Source: Pseudoscleropodium purum (taxonomy: Eukaryota > Streptophyta > Bryopsida > Hypnales > Brachytheciaceae). From it: 64,000 nt of DNA. How positions within the stretch are numbered: the first letter of the stretch is position 1; each line of letters starts with the position of its first letter. The notes under the pieces are model-generated. The model saw nothing but the letters and a program-made list of their open reading frames with translations, did not search any database and was not told where the DNA came from. Shown here piece by piece: positions 35,402-46,425 of this stretch. The stretch lies in the NCBI GenBank assembly GCA_963969395.1, contig OZ017801.1:3288501-3352500 (forward strand), given 5' to 3'. Both the position numbers and the translations under genes were made by a program.

Positions 35402-35730
35402 TGAAGGTACATAGCTAGAGTTTCTTTGCCAAGTATTCTAAGGGGAAACACATTAGTTTTGATTGGTGGTCAAGATATTCATGTGGATCTCATTCATGGA
35501 ATCTTTCAATATATGAATTATTTAGAATCCTCATTTCAACAAGCAATATGGATTTATCCAAATTTACACTAGAATATTTGTACTTGTAATCATTTCCATA
35601 CTTGTCCTTGTATTTATATTTACATAAGTCATATATTCTTATATATTCTTATTTGTACCTATACACATATTTTTTTGAGAGGTGGCTAGTATTTGAAGCA
35701 AGAATTTGTTTTTGTCAACCATAGAGTGTT
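35402..35730. repeat. Flank duplicated together with foldback element C
   Basis: Matches 23329-23720, directly after copy 3 of element C, through CTCATTCATGGAATCTTTCAATATATGAA-type words (23490 and 35490), TTTCAACAAGCAA and GGTGGCTAGTATTTGAA. The duplicated unit is therefore larger than the palindrome alone. Confidence 0.65.
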
Positions 35731-35759
35731 GTTTCTATCAACCATTCATTCCTAACCAA

Positions 35760-36345
35760 TGAGGACAACTTACAAAGCAAATTGCATTTTTTCCCATCAA
35801 CAAACAATATACGGTTTCAAGTAATAAAAACATAAGACTAAACTCAAATACAACGGTGCTAGTATGTGAGCCCAAAAATACAAGCTTGAGAGTATTGAGC
35901 CTATAATGTAGGTATTTAGAATATAAATACCACACACCATAAAAGATGTATGTATCATAAACACTTATAATATGGGTATTTGTAACATATATACCCTATA
36001 ATTATAGACGATTTCTATAATATATATACACCTATAACATAGGTGTATAGTATTCTAGGCTTATAGATTCACACTCCTATGTTCACATAATAGCAACCCT
36101 CAACTCAAATATAGTTTAGAATACTAATTTATGCACAAAATATTATGCACCTAATATCAATATCAGCTAAATATTGATATTAGATGACAAATATTCAACT
36201 TTAGAGGGGCAACTTTTTAACTATTTAAAAGATGAACAACATATTTAAAGCAAAATGCATAAAGAACATTGATTGCAAAGCCTTCTTTTATACACAAAAA
36301 ACATTTAAAGCCATAAAAGAAGAATAGATTTGTCATACTATGCTC
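35760..36345 (+). repeat. Dispersed repeat D, copy 2 (occupied site)
   Basis: Matches 27660-28200 on both sides of an inserted 261-bp MITE (35851-36111). Confidence 0.7.
35851..36111. mobile_element. 261-bp MITE with 10-bp target-site duplication
   Basis: It is flanked by direct AACTCAAATA copies at 35841-35850 and 36112-36121; the empty site with a single AACTCAAATA is at 27742-27751. Ends form an imperfect inverted repeat: CAACGGTGCTAGTATGTGA at the left against GAGGGTTGCTATTATGTGA read inward from the right (14 of 19 match). The interior is AT-rich with short inverted GGTATTT/AAATACC words. A 10-bp target duplication is within the 9-11 bp range typical of Mutator-like elements, so a non-autonomous MULE is the best guess. 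No transposase is encoded. Confidence 0.85.
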
Positions 36346-36661
36346 TTATTAGGGTTGTTTAACACCTAGAGACTAGGCCAATTCCATGTGAAGCTAATTG
36401 TATAAAAATTTAGCCCCTTTTGGATTGGAGGCCATCCTCAACTATTTATTAAAATAAGATCACAATGATGGTCAATTCTCCTATATATGAACGCCTTGAA
36501 GCCAAAAATTTGGGCCAATTAAAAAAACTAGGAGAGAGAGAAGGAGGGAGAGAAAAAAGAGCTTGAAATTTTGAAGGTACTTCATACTTAGAGGTTGATT
36601 GCAAAAAATCCAATGGATTTGATTTATTGAATTAATATTATTTTATGAAAAAAAGATTTTC
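36346..36661. other. AT-rich spacer
   Basis: No gene or clear repeat; contains a purine-rich GAGAGAGAGAAGGAGGGAGA stretch at about 36531. Confidence 0.45.
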
Positions 36662-37610
36662 TTAACCCTTAAAGTCCTAAACCCCATTTTTTGGCAACAT
36701 AGCGATTTTGGGCAGCTCACTAAAAATGGAGTTTCTATTTTTTATTTTTTGAAATTTTCACACAACATTTTTCTAAGGAGTATCTTTAAGGCCCAACAAT
36801 TTTTATAACTTTTGACTACAAGGCAAAAAAGTTATTGTATAAAATGTGATTTTCAACATTTGGCTGCCCAGGTAGCATAAAAAAATTCTTCAAAAATCAT
36901 TTTTTTCAAAAATTTAAATTTGAAATTGATTCTTTAGATTTATATCTACATGGAAAGATTTGAATCATTCTATTTGGATGGATGAGTCAAAAGTTATGAG
37001 GAATTTTAATTTGTGGTAGTTTGTGGATAGTTATGGAATCTCTACTCTAAAATAAACTTTGAAGCCCTTTATTTTACTCAATTTTAAATATTTTTGAAAA
37101 AAAATAAAAAATTTAGGTGTACATTTTTTATTACCACATTTCAACCATTAAGATTGGAATTTTTCAATTCCATAAAGAAATTATTAACAACTTAGTACTT
37201 TGAATCATTTTCTACTTCATTCTACTTACTATTTTTTTCGTATATGTTGTACAATTCCAAATGATCTAAACATTTTCAAGCATGTATCCAACTTGCTTTG
37301 AAGAATGAATTTAAAGAGTAACCACCATTTTGGACATTTTTCCATGCTAATGTGACCTAGTGAAGTGCAGCTGCCCGGATTTTTGCAGGGAAAAAAAAGG
37401 ATTTTTGTGAGTTCAAATGCTAATATCTTGCAATCAACATAGTGAAAATTTCAGAAATTTTTACTACATCTTTTCAAAATAGTTTACTACAAGATCCTAC
37501 AGTTATTTGTGTCCAAAAATGTTTTTTTTCAAAAATTTAGTACTTGCACTAGAAATGGCAGTTTTAGAGTGTTTTTGGTGAAAACATAGTCAAAAACCTT
37601 TAGGAGTTAA
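36662..37610 (+). mobile_element. TTAA-bounded element, copy 7 (type A, complete)
   Basis: A complete ~949-bp copy: left TTAACCCTTAAAG, right CCTTTAGGAGTTAA. It contains CATTTTTTGGCAACATAGCG, TTTTGGGCAG and the right-end GTTTTTGGTGAAAACATAG block. The flanks share nothing beyond TTAA. Non-coding. Confidence 0.8.
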
Positions 37611-39201
37611 TTGAAATCAAGCATTGCCTCATAGGTCAAGAATTGGCCATTTATTTTTGCTGCACCTAATTTACAGGATTATTAGAACCTTCGCTTTGTG
37701 GATGGAAATTGCCCTTGGACATATCATTTTGTCAACCCTGCTAATTCAGTGACCTTGTCAAATCATATTTTTTTTAAATAAAAAATTCATCCCACCAAAT
37801 TGGCCTAGCCTCTAGGTGTAAAGAAGTTGGGATCAATTTTGGTGTTTTTTCCAATCACAAGTGAGGATTTTTAGCCTCTAACACAATAAATTGGAAAGTG
37901 GCCCTTCCTCTAGATGAAAAGTGACCCTTATTTGTAAGAGCTTTAATAAATAAAAATATTTATTTATTAATAAAATGAACTATATCCAAATGCCAATTTA
38001 GATGCTTTCAAGATATGGTCATTGTACATTTTATATATGGCCTTTTTACAATTGAGTATGGGAATCTAAGAAACCATATTTACTATACCAATCATGTCAA
38101 ATTTTTACATATGCAAATTCCAATTATAATAGGAAAAATTATTCAAGGATAACTATAGGATATTGACTCGAGTCTTATTTCAAATTCAAATATCCTTAAA
38201 TGCAATGATATCACATAACAATATTGACTGATTGTAGAAGGATTCCTTTTAACTTTATTAGAGCTTAAAAGATGAATTGGCATAATTTCCCTAGTTAACT
38301 TAGTTAAAGAATGATTCTTTACTATGAGCCTTTATTTGAAGATTTTTATAATATTATATGAATCTATACACAACATTCCATGCAGTAAAGGTCTTTCATG
38401 ATCGAAATTTTTTTATTAAAAAAATAAAAGTTGAAACTTTTTCAAATTACTTTGAAGGAAAATTTAGAAAAACAAAAAGATTAAAGTTGTAAATGCTAAA
38501 CTATGAGAAGATGGGCCTCTATAAATTTTAGAGTGGGACATATATAAAATTTAAAGTAAAAGATTTTCCATTCTTTTAATGTTCACATAGTGAAGGAATT
38601 GAATTTTTGAAAGAAAATTGAAATTTTCTTTATTTTGTAAAGACCAAAGAATTCACTCCTTAGACTTTTTGAGAACTAAGGTAGTCTCTATTAATTTTAT
38701 AATTTAGATTTTTTTCATGCATTTCCAGAGATGGATGCTACTCATTGTAATCTACATGTGAAGTTTTGTTTCATATCAATCCAATAAATACTACAAAAGT
38801 TAGAAGGCTTTTGTCAATTTCAATGTCAGACTAGGCAACAAAATTATATTCTAAGAAATATTAATTATTTTTCAGGAATTTTATAGATTGAAATCTATTC
38901 AAGAAAAAATTTAACCATTTGATTCCAAGTAATGAGGTAAAAGTTTTGAAGAGTTTTATTTTTTAGGCAATGAAGAAAAAACATATAAAGTTGTCTTTTG
39001 TTCTAGATTCTGAATTTTTTTGAATGAAAGTAAAAGTAAAGGACATTAGTTATTTTTCAAAATGCGTTCACCATTAGAAATAATAATTCTCAAACTCTTC
39101 TAAAATTACTAGCATATTAATTTTAGCTTTCATTTAGTAACACCTTCTACTTTATAATTTATAAATAAATAAATATGAAATTATTTTCATTAAATGTTTT
39201 T
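37611..39201. other. AT-rich intergenic stretch
   Basis: No gene, RNA or clear repeat recognised. Confidence 0.45.
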
Positions 39202-39964
39202 TTAACCCCTAAAGGACCAAGGCTCTTTTTCCACCAACAAACACTCAAAGCTGCCATTTCTAAAGCGAAAGGTTAATAAAATAAAATTAAAATTTCACAT
39301 AAAACCATAAGATCTTATACCTAACTAGTATGAGAATGTGTGGAAAAAATTTCAGAATTTTTGACCGCATAGATTGCAAGATATTTGCATTTAAAGTAGA
39401 AAAAACAAGTTTTTCAGCACATTGGGGGACTAGATTTTTTGACTTTGAACATTTTTAACCTTAATTTTTTGCACTATAGAGTTTTGATCTTTAAATCTTT
39501 ATGGTATAGAATTGAGTTGAGAGTCTAGGAACAAAATAATAATTCAAAAAAACTTCATTTTTATTCTTTAAAAAACTGTTAAGTAGAAGTAGGTATGAAA
39601 TAGAAGGAAAATCTAAATTATTAATATCTCTAGAATGGAATTAAAATGCACTAATTCCAATGGTGAAGTTTTTCTAGCAAGCAAGATAAATCATGTGGAA
39701 CTTTTTTTTCGGAAAAATTGTAAAAATTGCATTCAAAAATGAATCCTTCAAGTTATTTTTTAAAGAAGATGCTCTAATTGCTTGAAAAAAAAGATTGTCC
39801 ATAACTTTCTCAAAAAAAAATCCAAATGTAATGAATCAAAGCTTCCCATGTACACACAAATATTCAAAAAAAATTTCAAAAAATAAGGAAATAATTTCAG
39901 CTTGTAGGTACCTGCCTGAAATCCCATTTGTCCCCCGAAGGGACAATAATCCTTTAGGACTTAA
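39202..39964 (-). mobile_element. TTAA-bounded element, copy 8 (type B)
   Basis: The left end TTAACCCCTAAAGGACCAAG is excellent; the right end is CCTTTAGGACTTAA. Next to the right end is a hairpin-forming TTTGTCCCCCGAAGGGACAA, characteristic of the B subtype. About 763 bp, non-coding. A more diverged related fragment follows to about 40293, ending TTTAGGGATTAA. Confidence 0.75.
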
Positions 39965-40293
39965 TATGTTTTCAGTCCATTTAGAACATATTGATAAAAT
40001 CTTCAAGTTATAGAACATACATATTTTTTTGTTCAAATGTTGAAAGGCAAAACTTCACTTTTAGAATAAGCTAGAAAATCCTACATTTGAAGTTTAGGAA
40101 CATTGAACTTGCAATTGGTAGGGAAATTCACTCTAAAATTTTAGGACAATGTACTTGAACAAGTTAACCAAAGGATCCTATGGTTGGATTTGTTAAAATA
40201 GTGATGAAGATTTAGCCCTAACATTAGAAACAAGTATTTTAAAGCACTTTTACTTTTGGGGCCTCTAAACATGAAAGAAGTTTAGGGATTAAT

Positions 40294-41952
40294 CCTAAAA
40301 ACAATTGTTGAATTATTTTTCTCCACTTTAATTAATTAGACACTATACTATGAGATGCCAACATTGATAACTAGACACTATACTCATCACTTTGTACAAT
40401 ACAAGATAAGTTTGAAGTACATGTGGTTTGATTTTGTCAATATTTACATTGGTCCCTTTTTGTACTACCCTTCATTTCTATAACTTGGCACTTAGCATAA
40501 TGGACCAAATGCAAATTTGTATAATCCATTGCAATGTGCATAACATCAATGGGACCTATGAGTGCATTCAAAACCATTAGCAATTCTTTTGATATTACAC
40601 TCTAATAAGGCAACTATAATATCATGAAAAAGATTCAATTGCATTCTACTCCATATTGTTTTATGCAAATTTAGTGGTCCAATTTCAAGGTTAAAATGAA
40701 TAAAATTGATCGACTTTTTCAAAATGAGTTGGCTAAAATAAATCACTAGTCTATAAATCTAAAATTCTTACTAATAGACTATTAAAATATTTCATACTAT
40801 TTCCAAAAATAGGCTTAGAAAAAAACAAGCAAATTTCAAATAACTTCAACCCATAATATAGGGGATGTTTTCTTCAAATTGAAAAGGAATTGATGTCAAA
40901 GTAGTCTCAAAATTATAGAATAATAAATATTATCAGTTTTACTATTTTTGAAGTTGTCGATTCCACATAAAAATCTTTCACTATGCTAGAGACATTTTCA
41001 AGACCAAAAATAATTTCTAATTGTATTGAAAAATTTCCTAAAAAATTAAACTTTTTGTAGAAGCAATTGAACTTTACAACAACAAGGAGATTTTTTCCTT
41101 TTTTCTTTTATGAGTATTCATTTTTATCTTCAAATTTTTTTCAAGATTATCTTTGTTTAGTTAATTTAATATGATCTTAGACTTTAGGATATAAAGGTAT
41201 TAAGGGCATGTAATTTAGGGTTTGAGAACTTAACATAAAGTGTGTGAGTTCATTTTTGAATTATATATATATATATAATTTTTAAATTAAAATTATTATT
41301 ATTTTATTTTATTAGTATTTAAAATTATAATGAAGGAAAAATGAAATAAATTCACATCAAATACATCAAAAATTTAGAATATTCATAATTTCATAGCATA
41401 ACATGGGTGTATCATAACATAACACATTTTATTATTAGCCAAATTTTTAAGTCACTTTATAACTAAAAAATATGATTGAGGGCTATTATCTTCAAATTGT
41501 AATAAAACATTCATTTTGTGAATTTTTCATAGTTATTAGTATGTTTTGTGTCATTTGCCATAGTATAATAATAAAAATAAACATTATTTTTTATTTTTTA
41601 ATTCATAAAAATTTGGAAATTCAATAACTTTCACAACAGAGGTTCAAAAGTCACAACACAAATCCCATGCACCCCTCTTCAATAAGAACTTCTTGACAAT
41701 ACTAGGAACATGACCAAGAAAATCTCACCATCACAAACAAAACAAACATCTAACTTGAAATATAGATCCTATAGTGTTGAAAAAATTGGAGCAACTACTT
41801 TAGACATGTTATGAATATAATCGTCATACTTGCATAATTTCATCGTAAAATGTAAAAAAAGCACCTTTGCTCTACATCAACATTAAACCAAAATCATGAA
41901 GGTTATTCCATGATCATTCAACCATCCCCATAAAGTTGGTAAATACACCATT
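40294..41952. other. AT-rich intergenic stretch
   Basis: No gene or clear repeat recognised apart from an (AT)n run near 41260-41278. Confidence 0.45.
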
Positions 41953-42884
41953 TTAACCCCTAAAGTCCCAAGGCTTGTTTTTTTGTCAAAAATCACTCAA
42001 AATTGCTATTTTTGCTGTGTTCATCCAAGAAAACCCAAAAAATAATTTGTTTAGAATTTAACCGTAGGATCTTGTACTTCACTTGTCTTAGCTCATGTAG
42101 TAAAAATTTCATGAAGTTTGACCATATAGATTGGAAGATATTAGCATTCAAAGTTGAAAAAGGAAGGTTTTTTAAACACTAGCCTGCAACTTTAGATGAC
42201 TTTGATTGCCAATTGTGGAATTTCTTTGCACTAAAAACTTAAAATTTAAAATTTTTTATGTTGAAGAATTGAGTTGGAAGTCTAGGAAAAAAAATTAAAA
42301 AACAAACACTTGATTTTCATTCTCTAAAAAAATGCTAAGTAGAAGTAGGTCTAAGAGTGGAAAAAAAACCAAATCATTAATAACTCCAAGATGGGATTGA
42401 AAGACAATAATCTCAATGGTGAGATTTTTTTAGCAAAAAAACACAATATTCTCAAAAAAAATTTTGTGGAAAATTGTGAAAATTTCATTCAAAAATGAAT
42501 CCTAAAAGTTATTTTTTCAAGAAGATGTTGAAATTGCCCTAAAAACAAGATTGTCTTTAACTTTCTCATTATTAGTCAAAATAGAACAAATCAAAGCTTC
42601 ATATATAGACAAAAATGAAAAATTTTAGAAGAAAAAAAACTTAAAATTAATTTTGATTTTTTGCAATTTTTTTTGTACTACTCGCCAAATTTAGTTTCAG
42701 GCTTTTTGTGGTATAACTTTTGCTCTTGGGCACCAATTGAAATAAAAATTATATTCCTATGTAGGTAATCAATTTTCCTATCTTACGGGAAAGTTTCAAA
42801 ACAATTCACCAAAAATTGAGGTCACAAGAATCTACCCGAAATTTGATTTGTCCCCCAAGGGGACAATCGGAATTTAGTGGTTAA
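41953..42884 (-). mobile_element. TTAA-bounded element, copy 9 (type B, complete)
   Basis: About 932 bp: left TTAACCCCTAAAGTCCCAAG, right ATTTAGTGGTTAA, with the B-type hairpin TTGTCCCCCAAGGGGACAA just inside the right end. Non-coding. Confidence 0.8.
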
Positions 42885-43600
42885 CATGCACAACTGTTAC
42901 CTCACCTTCAAGCTACTTCCTTTGACTTCGTTAGAGTTTAATCTTATAGAGTAGAGTTCCATATAACCTTTCAAAGGTTGCCTCTTTATATGTCGTTTCT
43001 TCCCCTCAACCCTTCCCCTCAAATGCTTCCCCTCCCCAAATTTGAAAGTAGGACTTTTGACCTCTTTAGGTCCATTACATATAGCTTCTCTTGCATTGTT
43101 GTTGCTTTGTATTGTTGTTGTTACACATAATGTTCCTTCGAAGTCCTCTACTACTGCTAGTACACTCAAGAAATCCAAGTCCATCCTTCTAATTCTAAAA
43201 GATATCTATTCCAAAAAATATTTGACTTCGAGTTTGCTACCTTGCCATTAGTAATATAAAAATAAATAAAAATAAAAAATAGAATAATGCTTAATAAAAT
43301 CAACCAAACTTGAGCTCGTCTTGTTGAAAATGCAGTGCCAATTCTGATTCAAAGCAAAGGACGCATGCTTGTACGGACCAAAGAATGTAAAAAAATTGTT
43401 GTTACATTTGTAGCAATCGTTCTCGCCGAGAATTCGGACTGGTGAGGTGAAGCAGACGAAGATTCCCAATGCCAAATGCAAGGGTGTCACTGAAGCTTTT
43501 TAGAATGTTCAGTGGATTGCCGCAAGCCGGCATGGCCGCGTAAAGAAGGGATTTGGCTAATCGCAATGAACGAATTTTGTGTGAAGAAGGGATTTGGCTA
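42885..43600. other. Upstream flank of the kinase gene
   Basis: Turns from AT-rich to moderate GC toward the gene. A 17-bp direct repeat (GAAGGGATTTGGCTAAT at 43545 and 43586) ends at the start codon. No other gene is supported. Confidence 0.5.
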
Positions 43601-45950
43601 ATGGGCCAACTACAGTCAAGATGCGAGTCCATGTATGGTTCCCCCGTCGAGGGCGAGACATCCGACAGTGACAGGGATAGTGGGTCGATTTATGGGTCCG
43701 GCAGTGATCCCCCTCCCAGCGCAAGCGAAATCGACCAAGAGGAGGAGAAACCCATCATCATGGTACTCGGTATGTTGTTCAATGCAGATTTCCTTTCCTT
43801 TTCTTCATGTGTTAGAATGCTGTTAGAAATGCTGTTAGAAATGCTGCCCTGACAAGTGTTGTCGGCATATGCAACTTTCACCTTGTTAGTTGGATGGACG
43901 GCAATGCAGTTGTTTCTATTGTTTTATCGATTTCTTGGAATTCATGTGTTATGGCCTGTTTTTGAATCACGGTACTTGATTTACACGACGTTTACAGATT
44001 TGCTTTCTTTTGTACCTGTTTTGAAATGTTGTTTTGAAGTGGCGTTTTAGGGTTTCATTGATTACTTGGAATGCACATGTGTTGCCTGTTTTTGCATCCT
44101 GGTACTTGGTATGCTGTTTGTTGCGGATTTACTTTCTTTCGCATCTGGTAGAATGTTCACACAAGGTGGCCCTGCCCATTTTACACTCCTTGGTTCTGGG
44201 TATGGAGCAGTTTTGTTGATTTCTTAGAACGTGGATGTGTTTTGAAAAAGCTTTTGTGAGGTTGCGGATGCAGGTGGACCAGGTTCTGGGAAGGGCACCC
44301 AATGTGGTCGCATGGTGCAGGAGTTTGGGTTCAAGCACATTTCGTTGGGGGATATCCTGCGAGAAGAGGTGAAACAAGGGACCCCGGTGGGAAAGGAATG
44401 CTCCAGAATCATGAAGGAAGGGAGACTGGTGCCGGTGAATTTGACTTTGGATCTCATGAGGAAGGCCATGACGGAATCCAAAGACGCAACGGGCTACATT
44501 CTCGATGGCTTCCCGCGTGCTACCAGTCAAGCTCAAGCTTTCCAAAAAGAAGTAACTTAAGTGACATTCAGGCCTTTGGTTGATCACATCACACTCCTTC
44601 CCTGGAAACAAAATGGTCCTCATTCATTACTTGGGTGTCTTTTTTTCATAGAAACTCTGCTTCTTTCTGTCTCCACACAAGGGCAGAGACTGCGCAATGA
44701 CTAAGCATTAGAGCGTGGTTCTTATTATTAAACTGTCTCTGGTGTCCAAAGGAGATTCCAAATTCGTTTGGCAAGTATGTTTTTTCTTTAGCATGTATGT
44801 TTTGGACACTATATTATTGCACAACGAATTTATGAAATGCTCAAAATAGGTGCACCCAAAATCGACCCATAAGAACATTTTTTGGAATTTTCTCTTACAT
44901 TGGACGGATCAGATGAAGGCCCCAACGTTGGTCCTGTACCTGCATGCACCCCAAAATGTGTTGCTACAGAGGCTCTTGTCCCGGGGAGAATCAAGTGGGC
45001 GCGCTGATGACAACACCGAGACCATCCTGAAGCGATTCGACACCTTCAAGAAGGAATCTCTGCCTGTGGTCTCTTACTACGAAAAGAACTCCCCCTCGGT
45101 TGTGAAGAAGGTGGGTTGTCCTAAACCTTAATATGATCCTATTTAATCACAGAAAATATCAAAAAAGTTGGAATTACGAAAAGATATCTGAATGAATGAT
45201 CAAAATTGCTAACAGCGTTTCAAGTATTCATTCCTGCGTTGCCAGGTGTGTACAATAAAACCGCCTGACGATGTATACAAACAAATCCAGTCGACAGTCA
45301 AGAAAGCGGTAATAAGATACAAATCCCTCTATAATCAAAGTTTCATCACCTTTTGCTTCACTACCACTAGAAGAAAGAGCACGATGAATAGAGTGCAAAG
45401 TCCTCCAAGCGTTTGCTTCACTTCTACTAGAAAAAAGAGCATCAAGGATAAAATCAAAAGTCCTGCAGCTTTAGCTTCACTACTACTAGAAGAAAGAACG
45501 TGAAGCAAAAAATCAAAAATCCCTCTCAGCTTTTGCTTCACTGCTACTAGAAAAAGCATGAGGAATAGTATCAAAATTCCTTCAGCTCTTGCTCCACTCC
45601 TGCTAGATCAAAGAGTACGAAGAATAAGAGAAAATTTCCAAAGAAGGAAAAACAAGAGTCTTGATGGATTAAGGACCCCTTCTCTTTTGAATCTGTCGTA
45701 CCCCTGAAGATTGTGGTAGTAAGAGTTCTTCACTAATTAATTGGAATATATTTGGGTGCAGATCTCGTCGACCACCCATTTGAGAAGACACATCAGACGG
45801 CGTGTTGTGCATAACCAAGAGGCGGAGGAGTCTCACGTGAAGCGTGTCAAACGGCGGAGGAAGAAGAAACCAGGTATCAATGAATGTACAGGCCATCCAT
45901 ACGTGTCCCCAACTAAACCTCCATCTCAGTCAGAATGTATTCTGATGTAA
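43601..45950 (+). CDS. UMP/CMP kinase-like nucleoside monophosphate kinase, 5 exons
   Basis: Exons 43601-43769, 44274-44551, 44913-45110, 45246-45308, 45762-45950; 298 aa. This family transfers the gamma-phosphate of ATP to UMP, CMP or AMP. The P-loop GGPGSGKG (57-64) is followed by the NMP-binding part (HISLGDILREE 78-88, MKEGRLVPVNLTLDLM 103-118), the nucleotide-binding DGFPR (134-138) and the lid/Arg motif GRADDN (178-183) with KRFDTF (189-194). Residues 17-50 form an acidic, Ser-rich N-terminal extension. After the usual end of the fold (about residue 235), exon 5 adds a ~60-residue tail with two basic clusters (RRHIRRR, KRVKRRRKKK) that could be a nuclear signal. Exon 5 is the least certain part. 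Intron 4 carries a minisatellite. Confidence 0.85.
45331..45640 (+). repeat. Minisatellite in intron 4 of the kinase gene
   Basis: About five units of period near 60 bp, each with (T)GCTTCACT(A/T)CTACTAGAA(G)A and AAATCAAAAGTCC-like parts; the GCTTCACT words fall near 45355, 45414, 45474, 45535 and 45591. The first two to three units read on in frame from exon 4 to a stop at 45501-45503, so intron retention would give an alternative C-terminus. Confidence 0.8.
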
Positions 45951-45963
45951 CTCGGGTTGCGTC

Positions 45964-45969
45964 AATAAA
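45964..45969 (+). promoter_or_regulatory. Possible polyadenylation signal of the kinase gene
   Basis: An AATAAA lies 14 bp after the stop codon. It is close to the stop for a plant gene but is the first canonical signal. Confidence 0.3.
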
Positions 45970-46425
45970 TACACACCTTGGTCTGCACCAGAGGTTTAGG
46001 GTTTAGATTCAGGGTTTCAATCAGGTACTAAGCTGTGTTATACACTGGGTTGATCATTCACCTGCGGAAACGGTGATTGTAAACGCGTTGCCTGTACACG
46101 AATTGTTGATCATTCATCTGCATCACGACATCATGTGTAATGTGTGAGGGCTTGGAATTCCTTTTCGTTATCATTTACCCCTTCAGGAATCTTAACCCCT
46201 CGCTGCCCAATTCGCCCAATTCGCCCAATTGGCCGATTCCACATCTACAGGAGTAGGAATACATCATTCAAATTGGACAAAAGTGGTTACTTCGGTATCT
46301 AAGAAAATTCGGGATTAGGGTTTAGAAAAAAATGTGTGAACGGTTTCACGGGAGGGAAGAGGAGAGGTATGCAATTAATATTTGAACTGAGATGTCAGCC
46401 AGAATGCGCAAAAGTACGCAAAAAT

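Noticed and set aside
42897..43251. Frames on both strands between the last B element and the kinase gene
   Set aside because: No family resemblance and mutually overlapping; treated as non-coding flank.
45331..45640. Repeat array considered as a CRISPR or protein-repeat gene
   Set aside because: Units are contiguous and degenerate without spacers, and the context is a plant intron.
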